Below are positions 7,827 through 16,986 of a stretch of DNA of 64,000 bases, in pieces (within the stretch, counting starts at the first letter, position 1; every line of letters starts with the position of its first letter). The position numbers were made by a program, and so were the translations under genes. The notes beneath the pieces are model-generated. The model searched no databases. It had not been told where the DNA came from and saw only the letters and a program-made list of their open reading frames with translations. Source of the stretch: Gaetbulibacter_A aestuarii. Lineage in GTDB: Bacteria > Bacteroidota > Bacteroidia > Flavobacteriales > Flavobacteriaceae. Location of the stretch: NCBI RefSeq assembly GCF_039537665.1, contig NZ_BAABAY010000001.1:1674001-1738000 (forward strand). The letters are read 5' to 3'.

Positions 7827-9233
7827 TTATGGCATGTCCGGTTCCGGGCGTGCCAAAACGTTATACAATGCCGCCTTTGTATTATTAAACGCTGTTTCTA
7901 ATTCTATAGCTTTAAGCTTGGCATCTATGAGCTTCGATTCTCGTGTATTTACCAGGAACAAAGCACTTTCACCTAAAAAGAATTTTCGTTCCTCTGCCTC
8001 CAGCATGGTTTGATAATCGGCTACAATAACTTCAGTGTATTTGGTTTGATTCACATAGGAGGCCAACTCCTGGTTCAAGGCATCGATCTTGTTCCTCAGG
8101 CTTACCCTATTTACAGCGATATCGAACTCCATGTTCTGCATTTTTAAATTAGCCAAACGCAAGGCACCACGTTCTTTTCTTAAGAACAAGGGGAAATTTA
8201 CTTGTAAACCACTTTTGTAGTTCATGGTATTAAAGGATGAAGCTAATTCCGGTGTTTCGGATAAGAATTGGTATTGTAGATCGATTCTGGGCAATAAGGC
8301 ATTCATCTTCAATTTGCGCTCTAAATTCAGACCCTGCAACTTATAGTCCAAAGCCTGAAGTTTTGGATGTACACTCAGATCTAATTGCTCCATGTCCAGA
8401 GCTGAGGTGTTTAAAACAGTATCAACCGTATTGCCTGCTTCTACATCCGGGATCATTTGTTCTCTTAATTCCACGGGTGTGTTATCATTCAACCATAAAA
8501 AATTTGAAAGCGCTAACCCGGATTTTACGTAAGTTATTCGCGCCTTTTCCAGATTCAATTTTCGCGTATTTAAAGTAATGCGCGCCTCTAGCGTATCAAT
8601 GGCCGGTAATTCACCACTTTCATAACTCTTTTTTATACCGTCAAAGCGGAATTGTGCGTTCTCCAGAAATGCCTCATAAACCTTCTTTTCATTGTAGCTC
8701 TGCAACCATTTGAAATAACTTAAGGCGGCCTCGTATAAGATCTGATTTACCTGTAATTGTTGTTCGGCTTTAGCTTGTTTTACATAAAGTCGGGCTTGTT
8801 TCAATAAGGCCATACGTTTGTTGATCAAGAGGTCCCTCATCAGGGAAACCGATACGCCAACACCGAACAAACCATCATCAGGGACTGTTTTTTCGGGACT
8901 TAGATATAATCCGTCATTATTTTCATAGGCCGCTTTTAATTCTATACCATACCAGGTTGGGATCTTGAAAGCAGTATTAAGTTGATTATAATAAGAGCTG
9001 CCTTTAAATTCCTTTTTGGAAAAATCAACTTCCAATTTAGGGTCAAAAGCACCACGAGATTCCATTAATTTCGCTTCACCTTCACTAGCTATTAAACGCG
9101 CCTGCTTAACCACGGGATGAAAAGTCTTTACATAGCCCAGGTACTCAGCAAGAGTTAATACCTCGGGGGGATCCTGAGCAAAACTAAATGTGCTGGAAAG
9201 GCATAGTAGGCAGATTAAAACATGCTTCATCAT
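7827..9233 (-). CDS. TolC-family outer membrane channel protein
   Basis: 468 residues with a signal peptide (MMKHVLICLLCLSSTFSFAQ) and the long alpha-helical, Gln/Leu/Glu-rich pattern of outer membrane efflux proteins, with two OEP halves (about 30-220 and 270-460). It would form the outer membrane duct of the exporter whose ABC and HlyD parts are encoded just upstream. The start follows the hlyD stop directly (TAGATGATG); either of two adjacent ATGs could be used. Last gene of the tetR-ABC-hlyD-tolC operon. Confidence 0.9.
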   Translation of the reverse strand: MMKHVLICLLCLSSTFSFAQDPPEVLTLAEYLGYVKTFHPVVKQARLIASEGEAKLMESRGAFDPKLEVDFSKKEFKGSSYYNQLNTAFKIPTWYGIELKAAYENNDGLYLSPEKTVPDDGLFGVGVSVSLMRDLLINKRMALLKQARLYVKQAKAEQQLQVNQILYEAALSYFKWLQSYNEKKVYEAFLENAQFRFDGIKKSYESGELPAIDTLEARITLNTRKLNLEKARITYVKSGLALSNFLWLNDNTPVELREQMIPDVEAGNTVDTVLNTSALDMEQLDLSVHPKLQALDYKLQGLNLERKLKMNALLPRIDLQYQFLSETPELASSFNTMNYKSGLQVNFPLFLRKERGALRLANLKMQNMEFDIAVNRVSLRNKIDALNQELASYVNQTKYTEVIVADYQTMLEAEERKFFLGESALFLVNTRESKLIDAKLKAIELETAFNNTKAALYNVLARPEPDMP

Positions 9234-10586
9234 CTAGGGTTTTTTGTCAGCTGACATTTTACTTTCAGGCTGATAATAATTGGGTGGAAAACTATTGATC
9301 TGACGCCATAGTTCGAACCAAATAGGGACATCTTCCAGTAGGGCAATAGTGCGCGCACCGGATCCTACCCGAATGGCTTCCGGCCAATCATGATCTTTTT
9401 CATCGGGTGCTAATAACACCCGGTATTTTCCGTTAGAACTTATAAATTGCTCAATAGCCACAACCTTAGCACCATACGTACCGTATGAAACATTGGGCCA
9501 ACCACTAAAAACAATAGCCGGCCACCCATCGAACTGTACACGAACCTTTTCACCAACGTGAATTAGTGGTAAGTCGATGGGTTTAATGTAGGTTTCAACG
9601 GCCAAATCATATTTGGCTGGCATAATGCCCACCAGATCTTCACCGGCTTTGAATGTAACCCCGATTCCGCCGCGAAGAGCTTTGTTGATAAAGCCGTCTT
9701 GAGGTGCTGTGATGTAGAGCAGATTTTGACGCATACTGTAATTGGTGTAATCATTTTCAAGTTTGCTCACCTGTGCCTCGGTATCAAACTGATTGGATTG
9801 TGCCGTAAACATGTCGCTCTGCGCTTTAGAGATTTTATCCACATAGGACTGACTAATTCTTGAGAGTTCAATCTCTGCATTTATCACCTCATTTTGGCTG
9901 GCTAAATAATTGTTTTCCTTTGATATAAGTTTTGCTTGTGTTTCCTGTAGTTTTAAACGATTTTCTTCAACATCCTTCACGGCTTTCAGGCCTTCCTGCT
10001 GAAGGGTTTCTACACGTTCGTAACGCCTTTCAGCAATGGCGATGTTGGTTTTTGCGGCTTCCAGTTCGATGCTATCGCTTTTTAGCTTCAATTGGGCCTG
10101 CCGTAATTTGTTTTTGGTTTGTTCAAATTTTAAACGCTGTTCTTTAGATAGTGCCGAGATCTGTCTGTTCAAAGCTTCCACCTTAGATTGATAGGCTGAT
10201 ACTGCCGAACTTTTTGATTTGATCTGCTGGTTGGTTCTTTCTACCAACTGACTGTCGAAATAATCGCTTTTAATCTCAGAAATACGCATAATGGTATCGC
10301 CAACCTTCACAGAATCCCCTTCCTGAACATACCAGGCCTCTATACGCCCCGGGATTTGAGATTGTATGGTCTGTGGTCGTTGGTTCGGTTTTAAGGTGGT
10401 TACCAGACCACGGCCGGTAATGTTTTGAGTCCATGGTAAAAATAATACGATAAAACCAACAATGGCCACGGCCAATAAAAAGCGATTAAAATGTTTGTAA
10501 TACGCTTTATTGAATACTGATTTGCTTGAATTATAACCAGATAAATCAATATGTTTACCAACTTTATTATTTGAAATGTTAAGCAT
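9234..10586 (-). CDS. HlyD-family periplasmic adaptor (membrane fusion protein)
   Basis: About 450 residues from the start I chose (MLNISNNKVGKHIDL). One membrane helix lies near residues 37-55 (FLLAVAIVGFIVLFLPW), followed by a biotinyl-lipoyl half-motif (GRIEAWYVQEGDSVKVGD), a long coiled-coil hairpin (about 120-280) and a second lipoyl half with beta-barrel (ITAPQDGFINKALRGG). It bridges the inner membrane ABC protein to TolC. The ATG at 10586 overlaps the ABC stop (ATGCTTAA) and is preferred to the longer frame from 10607, which would run deeper into the ABC gene. Confidence 0.9.
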   Translation of the reverse strand: MLNISNNKVGKHIDLSGYNSSKSVFNKAYYKHFNRFLLAVAIVGFIVLFLPWTQNITGRGLVTTLKPNQRPQTIQSQIPGRIEAWYVQEGDSVKVGDTIMRISEIKSDYFDSQLVERTNQQIKSKSSAVSAYQSKVEALNRQISALSKEQRLKFEQTKNKLRQAQLKLKSDSIELEAAKTNIAIAERRYERVETLQQEGLKAVKDVEENRLKLQETQAKLISKENNYLASQNEVINAEIELSRISQSYVDKISKAQSDMFTAQSNQFDTEAQVSKLENDYTNYSMRQNLLYITAPQDGFINKALRGGIGVTFKAGEDLVGIMPAKYDLAVETYIKPIDLPLIHVGEKVRVQFDGWPAIVFSGWPNVSYGTYGAKVVAIEQFISSNGKYRVLLAPDEKDHDWPEAIRVGSGARTIALLEDVPIWFELWRQINSFPPNYYQPESKMSADKKP

Positions 10587-12249
10587 TTTTCTTGGTTTTA
10601 AGTTCACCTTTTTTCAACACAATGACTTCGGAGCATTTTTTTCTCCAAACGTCGCTTCCACTTACTACAATTAAGCCCCAGGGACGATCCTTGTGTGTTA
10701 AATAGTTAATGATACTCTCTGTTTCTTTGGGGTTAAATCGATCTAAGGCATCTTCTAAAATAATGAGTTTCGGGCGCTTTAAGATAGCTCTGGCCAAAAC
10801 CAATTTTTTCGATACCGTATGAGACATTTGTTTTCCATCGGGATATAGAATGGTTTCTAGCCCGTTGTGTTGTTCTCTGATGAAATTATTGAGACCTACT
10901 TTTTCGAACACCTCAAAAATCATGTCATTACTAATATCCTTATCGCCAAAGGTTACATTTTCTCTAATGGTTCCCTCAAATGGTGTTTCCTCGGTTAAGG
11001 ATAATCCTAATTCGCCGCGATAATAGTTTAAATTAACTCCGGAAATAGATAAATTATTAATATAAATATGCCCGGAAGTAGGCTCAATAGCACCTGCAAT
11101 TAAGCGTAAAAGTGTAGATTTTCCTGAACCGCTTTCTCCCTGCACTAACAGTCTGCTTTTACTGCTTATTACTAAATTCACCTTGTTGATGATTGGACTT
11201 GGGCGATCAGGAACTTCATAACTTACATCGTCCAGGGTTAAGGTAAGGGTATCTTTAATAATGTCTTTTTCTCCTTTCTGACTCTCCAGGTCTTTATCCA
11301 TGATCTGGCCAAGTTTTTCCAGGGAGGTCAATACATCATAAAATGATTCTAACCCTATAATGAGTTTTTCAACGGATGCAATAACCAATAAAATAATGAT
11401 CTCGGCCGCAACAAATTGCCCTATATTCATTTCCTGATTCAATACTAAAGCACCACCGATCAATAGTAAACTGGCGGTAACGATCACCTTAAAAGTGATC
11501 ATTTGAATAAATTGGATCATCAGGATCTTAAAGTGACTCTCACGGGCTTTTAAATAATCCGCTACCAGGGTATCATTTTTTTGAAGACCCAGACTGGTTT
11601 TTCCGGAAAGTTTGAAACTAATTACCGTTCTGGCAATTTCTTCAATCCAGTGCGCTACTTTATATTTATTTTTTGATTCGTTTAAACTGGTTTCCAAACC
11701 GCGTTTTGCAGTGAATTTAAAGACGACAAAAACCAAAACAAGCAATAACAAACCGAATATGATGAAAAACGGATGATAAAAGGCCAGTAGGGTTAAGGCA
11801 AAAATAATTTGCAACACGGCTGTTGGAACATCAATTAAAATTTTCGATAAACCTTTTTGGATAGCCAGGGTATCAAAAAATCGGTTGGCCAACTCCGGCG
11901 GATAATAATTCCGCAATTCTGACATTTTTATTTTAGGAAACCTGTAAGTAAGCTCAAAGGAGGAGCGCATAAAAATCCGCTGTTGCAATGTTTCTATAAT
12001 GCGTAATTGCATCAGTTGCAAAACCCCTGAAAATATAACACCCAAGGTTACTAAAATTACTAACACTACCCATGATGTGGATATCTGCGCCCCTTGTATC
12101 AGGTTTATGATGGCCTGAATACCCAAAGGAAGGGTTAAAGCTACAACCCCTGCGAAAATCGCATAGTATAAAATTTGTAAAATGTCTCGGCGCTCAAGTT
12201 CTATTAATCCGATCAAACGTTGCCAGGGACTCATTGTAGGTACTGCCAT
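10579..12249 (-). CDS. ABC exporter, fused permease and ATPase, with degenerate nucleotide-binding domain
   Basis: 556 residues: membrane domain about 20-310 with six helices, nucleotide-binding domain about 335-550. Walker A is intact (GESGSGKST, 371-379). The other catalytic motifs are not: the signature LSGGQ is replaced by SHTVSKK near 476-482, Walker B reads LIILED instead of ending DE, and the H-loop His is absent (VVSGSD near 528-533). It may hydrolyse ATP poorly, or work as a gated conduit. Operon context (HlyD, TolC) indicates export of a drug, peptide or lipid. There is no N-terminal peptidase domain. It begins 3 bp after the tetR gene. Confidence 0.88.
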   Translation of the reverse strand: MAVPTMSPWQRLIGLIELERRDILQILYYAIFAGVVALTLPLGIQAIINLIQGAQISTSWVVLVILVTLGVIFSGVLQLMQLRIIETLQQRIFMRSSFELTYRFPKIKMSELRNYYPPELANRFFDTLAIQKGLSKILIDVPTAVLQIIFALTLLAFYHPFFIIFGLLLLVLVFVVFKFTAKRGLETSLNESKNKYKVAHWIEEIARTVISFKLSGKTSLGLQKNDTLVADYLKARESHFKILMIQFIQMITFKVIVTASLLLIGGALVLNQEMNIGQFVAAEIIILLVIASVEKLIIGLESFYDVLTSLEKLGQIMDKDLESQKGEKDIIKDTLTLTLDDVSYEVPDRPSPIINKVNLVISSKSRLLVQGESGSGKSTLLRLIAGAIEPTSGHIYINNLSISGVNLNYYRGELGLSLTEETPFEGTIRENVTFGDKDISNDMIFEVFEKVGLNNFIREQHNGLETILYPDGKQMSHTVSKKLVLARAILKRPKLIILEDALDRFNPKETESIINYLTHKDRPWGLIVVSGSDVWRKKCSEVIVLKKGELKTKKNA

Positions 12250-12251
12250 AT

Positions 12252-12926
12252 TTAAATGTTTAGGGTGTTAAATACAAGATTGATGTAAAAATCTGTTGGG
12301 GTAATATCTTTTTTGCAATCGGTTAAAGATTCAAAATGATCCTTAAAGAAATGTTGATGCAAACTGCCATCTATTACCGTATTAGCCAAACTCGATGGAA
12401 ACGGATAGTCAGGATTTACCTCCAGGAAAATATCGCGTAAGCGCTGAACAATACTTTTATAAATATTGAAATAACCCTCTTTATTCTCCTGGTCGACCGT
12501 TTTGGTTAAAAAGGATTTTGAATTTTCATTGATAATGATCTGGTTCAGTAATACCTCGTTAATATGCGAAAAATTAGAATCCTCCTCAGTGGTGCGTGAT
12601 ACGATCTCAATAGCTTTTTTGAGCTTTTCTCTTGAATCCGATATACTATAGGTTTCCAATACCAATTGATATTCCAACCAGGCCCAATACCAGGAGGATA
12701 AGTACAACAATAATTTGTGTTTACTTTCGAAATAACGATATATAGAGCTTTCATTCGAGCCAATACGTTCGCCCAACTTCTTAAAGGTAAATGCATCAAA
12801 ACCGATCTCATTAATCAAAATGATACCGTGTTCTACTATGCGCTTCCCTAAATCAGACGATTCCGGATCTTTAACATAGATTTTTTCCGGGACCGAAATT
12901 CTTAAATTTGAAAGTAAACTATTCAT
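12252..12926 (-). CDS. TetR/AcrR-family transcriptional regulator
   Basis: About 224 residues from ATG 12926 (MNSLLSNLRISVPEKI). The helix-turn-helix is at about residues 40-70 (FTFKKLGERIGSNESSIYRYFESKHKLL); the C-terminal part is the helical ligand domain. An ATG at 12947 is in frame, but it lies inside the TATATTTG promoter element (12945-12952), so it would be upstream of the mRNA start. First gene of the tetR-ABC-hlyD-tolC operon and probably its autorepressor, binding the 17-bp palindrome over the promoter. Confidence 0.9.
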   Translation of the reverse strand: MNSLLSNLRISVPEKIYVKDPESSDLGKRIVEHGIILINEIGFDAFTFKKLGERIGSNESSIYRYFESKHKLLLYLSSWYWAWLEYQLVLETYSISDSREKLKKAIEIVSRTTEEDSNFSHINEVLLNQIIINENSKSFLTKTVDQENKEGYFNIYKSIVQRLRDIFLEVNPDYPFPSSLANTVIDGSLHQHFFKDHFESLTDCKKDITPTDFYINLVFNTLNI

Positions 12927-12944
12927 TTTTAATAATATTGAATG

Positions 12945-12967
12945 CAAATATAATAGTAATACTATTA
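12945..12967 (-). promoter_or_regulatory. tetR operon promoter with overlapping palindromic operator
   Basis: TATATTTG (-7, TAnnTTTG type) at 12945-12952 on the minus strand abuts a perfect 17-bp palindrome TAATAGTA A TACTATTA at 12951-12967, overlapping by two bases. A regulator bound here would block RNA polymerase, as expected for TetR autorepression. Confidence 0.75.
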
Positions 12968-13064
12968 AAAATGAAAATTAAACTATTATTTTTTAAAAAA
13001 TTTTAACAATTATATTAAAATCAAAAGGTGGAAGAAATATTATGAAGCCTTGTGGTTACAAGAT

Positions 13065-13766
13065 TTAATGGCAACTCATGTGGGCCGAAACCATATCTTG
13101 AACAGGCGCCGGAGAAATGTATGGAATACCTAAACCAAGTCCTCTTAAGATGAAAACTATAGCAACAAGGCCAACAAAAACAGGTATCAAACGCTGAATT
13201 TTGTTTCGAACGGCAGCCGATAAAATACCACTCATGTAAATAGCTGTGGTCATTAAAGGAATAGTTCCTAAGCCAAAAAGGAACATATAAAAACCGCCCA
13301 TAACTACTCTACCACTTGCAATGGCCGCAAAAATGGCCATATAAACCAATCCACAAGGCAAGAAACCATTTAGGAATCCTATGGTAAAAAAAGTATCTGC
13401 TGTTTTCTTTTTTAAAGCGCTTCCTAAACCTGATTTCACTTTTGAAATGACTTTATAAACCGGTTTTGTAAAATTTAACTTGATCAAATGTTGATGCGGC
13501 CACAGAATGACAAGCAACATAATAATTCCAATGGCTATCGATAATTGTTGCTGAAAGCCAAACAAGTACAAACCTTTACCCAGCCATCCAAAAAGCAAAC
13601 CTAAAATGGTGTAGGTCATCAAACGACCCGCATGATACAAACTTATTTGACCAATTTTCTTATACGAATTACTGCGATCTACCGGAAGCAAAAAAGCAAT
13701 AGGCCCACACATACCAACGCAGTGCAAGCTCCCAACCAAACCAAATAAAAATGCGGCGGCGATCAT
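13065..13766 (-). CDS. TauE/SafE-like membrane protein of the cbb3 operon
   Basis: 233 residues with about six membrane helices. The N-terminus has the GSLHCVGMCGP motif typical of the UreH/SafE-like proteins found in cytochrome oxidase operons, whose His and Cys residues suggest a role in copper handling or assembly. It starts 1 bp after ccoH and is the last gene of the operon. I infer a role in oxidase maturation from this position; transport of sulfite is unlikely here. Confidence 0.85.
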   Translation of the reverse strand: MIAAAFLFGLVGSLHCVGMCGPIAFLLPVDRSNSYKKIGQISLYHAGRLMTYTILGLLFGWLGKGLYLFGFQQQLSIAIGIIMLLVILWPHQHLIKLNFTKPVYKVISKVKSGLGSALKKKTADTFFTIGFLNGFLPCGLVYMAIFAAIASGRVVMGGFYMFLFGLGTIPLMTTAIYMSGILSAAVRNKIQRLIPVFVGLVAIVFILRGLGLGIPYISPAPVQDMVSAHMSCH

Positions 13767-13767
13767 G

Positions 13768-14214
13768 CTAGTAAATTAAGTTTTGTTTGTATAAATAGTT
13801 CGTGTTTTCGTAATGCCAGTCTACGCTCAGATCCCAGCGACCAGAAACCAATTTGTCCTCAGGAATCAATAGGCTATGGCCCGAAAGCACAATAGGTGTT
13901 TTAAAATCCAAATGCTTATTCGATGGTCTGTATAAAAGGATCTCGCCACCAATAGCCTCAGGTTTCATGGTCTCAGGAAAATAGATCACCAAACCATCAG
14001 CCGTATGTTCATATCTTAAATTCTCATTTAAATTTTCGGCATTTTTCAATTTATTTATAGATTCCTGATAGCTTAATTCTTCGCCGTAATAATCCTCTGT
14101 AACCAGGTCGTAATCATAGTTTTTATCCACCATCACGCTAATAATAAAATACAGGATAAAGCTCATAAAACCTGCAAATGCCAATACAATTCCGGTACCC
14201 CAATTCCATTTCAT
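13768..14214 (-). CDS. ccoH: FixH/CcoH-family cbb3 oxidase assembly protein
   Basis: About 148 residues from the preferred start MKWNWGTGIVLAFAGFM, where FixH homologues usually begin; an ATG 24 bp upstream is also in frame. One N-terminal membrane helix is followed by YDLVTEDYYGEELSYQ and a beta-rich periplasmic domain. CcoH is needed for stable assembly of the cbb3 oxidase. It lies between ccoG and the TauE/SafE-like gene; the gap to ccoG is filled by a repeat element (14276-14372). Confidence 0.88.
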   Translation of the reverse strand: MKWNWGTGIVLAFAGFMSFILYFIISVMVDKNYDYDLVTEDYYGEELSYQESINKLKNAENLNENLRYEHTADGLVIYFPETMKPEAIGGEILLYRPSNKHLDFKTPIVLSGHSLLIPEDKLVSGRWDLSVDWHYENTNYLYKQNLIY

Positions 14215-14275
14215 AATGTTTTGTTTTTTTAGATCCAAATTAAAATTCAGATCGGTTATTCAATATTTTTATTTT

Positions 14276-14372
14276 GGGCGTTTCCCTGCGGGTCGGGCTT
14301 TTCGCTATATCTTTTTTTCATGCTTCAAAAAAGGATGCCGCTACAATCCCTGCCTGCCGGCAGGCCTAACGC
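14276..14372. repeat. GGGCRTT-type intergenic repeat, copy 1 (inside the cco operon)
   Basis: Begins GGGCGTTTCCC, continues GTCGGGCTTTTCGC and CCGCTACAATCCCT and ends CCTAACGC. It carries an inserted perfect 14-bp palindrome GCCTGCCGGCAGGC at 14352-14365. The same framework occurs at 48573-48650. It begins right after the ccoG stop and occupies most of the ccoG-ccoH gap, so it is transcribed within the operon as a strong hairpin. Confidence 0.7.
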
Positions 14373-14377
14373 ACTTC

Positions 14378-15799
14378 TTAAAACCTTCTGGGGCCAACAA
14401 AATTCGCCTTCGTCGTTTCAATTAATTTATCACCTTCAAACACCCCTATTTTTATCGTGTTTCTATCCCCTTTCAAATCGGCATTATTTATATCAACAAA
14501 AAAGGTTCCCTGCGCCATACCTTGCCCCGGAATGGTAAGCGTGTCGTGAGTTGCAACACGTTTTAAAACACCCGGACCATTCAATAATTTCAGGCGCACG
14601 TTATCGATATCTTTGGTGGTCTTATTCACCAGTTTATAGGTAAATACATTACTGATCATATTATTTGGCTTGTGTTGGTATAACTGTCCCGGTAATCTTA
14701 ATACGGTGGCCTCAACGTCGTTTCTTAAGAATAACATGCCGGTAAGCAAACCAACTAAAATGGCCAGAACGCCTATGTAACCTTTCATTCGGGCGGTTAA
14801 GCGGAACTTTTTCTTTTTACTTATTTGAGCTTCGCTCGCATAACGAATTAAACCTTCTGGTAAATTCACACTCCGCATAATGTGGTTACATTCATCAATG
14901 CAAGCCGTACAGTTTACACATTCCAACTGCGTTCCGTTTCTAATATCAATTCCTGTAGGGCATACATGCACACATTGAAAACAATCAATACAATCACCAT
15001 AACCCAAAGCTTCCCGATCTTCATTCTTTTTGAATTTTTTTCTACCTTTTTCTCGCTCACCTCGCTTATGATCGTAGGCCACCACTACAGATTCCTCATC
15101 CAAGAGTACACCTTGTAAACGTCCGTAAGGGCAGGCAATAACACAGACCTGTTCCCGAAACCAGGCAAAAACAAAATAGAAAACCCCGGTAAAAATGATC
15201 AATGGTACTAAGGTGCTTATATGTTCTGATGGACCTTCCGTTACATATTCAAGCAACTTATCGCTACCAATTAAATAAGCCAAAAAAACATTCGCGATCA
15301 AAAAGGATATTAATAAGAACAGGATGAACTTTAATCCTTTTTTTCTGATCTTTTCAGCATTCCAAGGTTGTTTCGATAATCGGATCTGTTTCCCGCGATC
15401 GCCTTCTATCCAATATTCAATCCGGCGAAAAACCATTTCCATAAATATGGTTTGCGGACAAATCCATCCGCAGAACAAGCGACCAAAAGCCACCGTAAAA
15501 AGGGTTACAAAAACGACCCCTATGATCATCGAAATTACAAACAAATGAAAATCCTGTGGCCAAAATGGGAAGCCGAAAATATGAAATCTTCGTTCCAGCA
15601 CATTGAACAGTAAGAACTGGTTACCATTCACTTTTACAAACGGTGCCAAAAATAGAAAGGCCAATAAGCCGTAGCTCACCCATTTTCTGTAATTGTACCA
15701 TTTGCCATGCGGTTTTTTTGGGAAAATCCAGTTGCGTTTTCCGGATTCGGTAACCGTTCCTATTGAGTCTCTAAAACGTTCTTTTTCCTCGGTTTCCAA
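14378..15799 (-). CDS. ccoG: Cytochrome c oxidase accessory protein CcoG
   Basis: 473 residues. Membrane helices at about 40-60, 85-110, 160-180, 195-215 and 335-355; the CGWICPQ motif near 113 and a ferredoxin-like dicluster region (DCIDCFQCVHVCPTGIDI, then CVNCTACIDEC) bind two 4Fe-4S clusters; the C-terminus is a periplasmic Ig-like domain. CcoG reduces Cu(II) to Cu(I) for assembly of the CuB site of cbb3 oxidase. It lies between ccoP and ccoH in the operon. Confidence 0.96.
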   Translation of the reverse strand: METEEKERFRDSIGTVTESGKRNWIFPKKPHGKWYNYRKWVSYGLLAFLFLAPFVKVNGNQFLLFNVLERRFHIFGFPFWPQDFHLFVISMIIGVVFVTLFTVAFGRLFCGWICPQTIFMEMVFRRIEYWIEGDRGKQIRLSKQPWNAEKIRKKGLKFILFLLISFLIANVFLAYLIGSDKLLEYVTEGPSEHISTLVPLIIFTGVFYFVFAWFREQVCVIACPYGRLQGVLLDEESVVVAYDHKRGEREKGRKKFKKNEDREALGYGDCIDCFQCVHVCPTGIDIRNGTQLECVNCTACIDECNHIMRSVNLPEGLIRYASEAQISKKKKFRLTARMKGYIGVLAILVGLLTGMLFLRNDVEATVLRLPGQLYQHKPNNMISNVFTYKLVNKTTKDIDNVRLKLLNGPGVLKRVATHDTLTIPGQGMAQGTFFVDINNADLKGDRNTIKIGVFEGDKLIETTKANFVGPRRF

Positions 15800-15822
15800 A
15801 GCAATATTATCTTTTTAAAATA

Positions 15823-16746
15823 TTATTCTGTCGATTCTGTTGCAGGTGTAGCCTGATCAGTACTACTTGTTTCCGGTTCCCAAAGATCGCCTTGAGGTGC
15901 TTTTGGGTTTGCCGGAGTAGTGCCTTGCAGCGTTAACACATAACTGGCCACCTGGGCAATTTCTAAAGGTTTTAGCTGTGATTTCCAGGAGATCATACCC
16001 TTACCGGAACGTCCACCTTCAGAGATCGTTTTAAAAATGTGTTTGATTCCACCACCTAAAATCCAGTATTTATCAGTAAGGTTAGGCCCAATACCACCTC
16101 CACCGTCGATCATGTGACAGGGGATGCAATTGGTTTCAAAAATCTTCTTTCCGGCATTCAGATCTGAAGCATCGGTAAGCTGTGTCACCGTATTGATATC
16201 CACCAGGTTTTTTGCATTCTTTTTGTATTCTGCAACAGCTTTTTTAGCTTCTGCCATTTCGGTTTTAAAAGCCTCATACTGATTGGGAGCGCCTAAAACG
16301 TGATACCGAATTAAATACACTGCAGCAAAAATGATGGTTAAATAAAAACCGTATATCCACCAGGGTGGTAAGCTGTTGTCCAGCTCTTTAATGCCGTCGT
16401 AGTTGTGATCTAAAATGATCTCGTGTTCTTCTTCAATAGGTTTTTGCGCGATAAGCTTTTTATAGATCTTTTTAATCCATGTGAACTGCAACTTTTTGTT
16501 CTTATTTGCTAAAAAGGCTTCTTGTTGCTCCGGGTTTAATTTTTGAAGCATGATACCTTCCATGGCACTGATAATACCTTCCATGGCGATTAGGATAAAG
16601 AGTACCAAAAGGAGAAAAAGGAGCACCATGGGGTACACAACAAATGCCGGTTTACTGCTTCCAGTGTCTATGCTATATTCCACAATACCAAAAATGATAA
16701 AGAATACAACCGTTACGCGGATCCAAGATGGAATTAAGTTTTTCAT
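15823..16746 (-). CDS. ccoP: cbb3 cytochrome c oxidase subunit III (CcoP), one visible haem site
   Basis: 307 residues. Membrane segments lie near 8-24, 35-58 and 128-147, and a single c-type haem motif CIPCH lies in the C-terminal cytochrome domain (GKKIFETNCIPCH ... SGKGMISWKSQL, with Met as the sixth ligand). Many proteobacterial CcoP proteins have two CXXCH motifs; here only one is present, as is common in Bacteroidota. It passes electrons from soluble carriers to CcoO/CcoN. Preceded by ccoQ with a 12-bp gap. Confidence 0.93.
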   Translation of the reverse strand: MKNLIPSWIRVTVVFFIIFGIVEYSIDTGSSKPAFVVYPMVLLFLLLVLFILIAMEGIISAMEGIMLQKLNPEQQEAFLANKNKKLQFTWIKKIYKKLIAQKPIEEEHEIILDHNYDGIKELDNSLPPWWIYGFYLTIIFAAVYLIRYHVLGAPNQYEAFKTEMAEAKKAVAEYKKNAKNLVDINTVTQLTDASDLNAGKKIFETNCIPCHMIDGGGGIGPNLTDKYWILGGGIKHIFKTISEGGRSGKGMISWKSQLKPLEIAQVASYVLTLQGTTPANPKAPQGDLWEPETSSTDQATPATESTE

Positions 16747-16758
16747 TTGTTTGTTCTT

Positions 16759-16971
16759 TTAGTGTTTTCTATATGTTTTATCGAATTGATTTTCTAAATC
16801 ATTGCGGTCTTCCAAAGGCAGCTGACTCACTGTTTTGATATATTCTTTTTTAGCGGTAAACACCCACCAAAACAACACAACAAAAAAGATGAAGAAAATA
16901 AGCAGCGAGATAATAGGGTATATTTCAATTCCTGAAATACTATCCATATGGTGTTTTACAAACTTTAGCAT
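16759..16971 (-). CDS. ccoQ: Small cbb3 oxidase subunit, CcoQ-like
   Basis: 70 residues: one strongly hydrophobic helix (IISLLIFFIFFVVLFWWVF) followed by a charged cytoplasmic tail ending TYRKH. Size, topology and place between ccoNO and ccoP fit CcoQ, a stabilising subunit of the oxidase. Sequence conservation in this family is weak, so position carries much of the call. Confidence 0.85.
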   Translation of the reverse strand: MLKFVKHHMDSISGIEIYPIISLLIFFIFFVVLFWWVFTAKKEYIKTVSQLPLEDRNDLENQFDKTYRKH

Positions 16972-16986
16972 GATCTTCTTATTAAA

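Noticed and set aside
14216..14538. Plus-strand open frames over the ccoG-ccoH gap
   Set aside because: They run through the repeat element and the end of ccoG and have no coding character.
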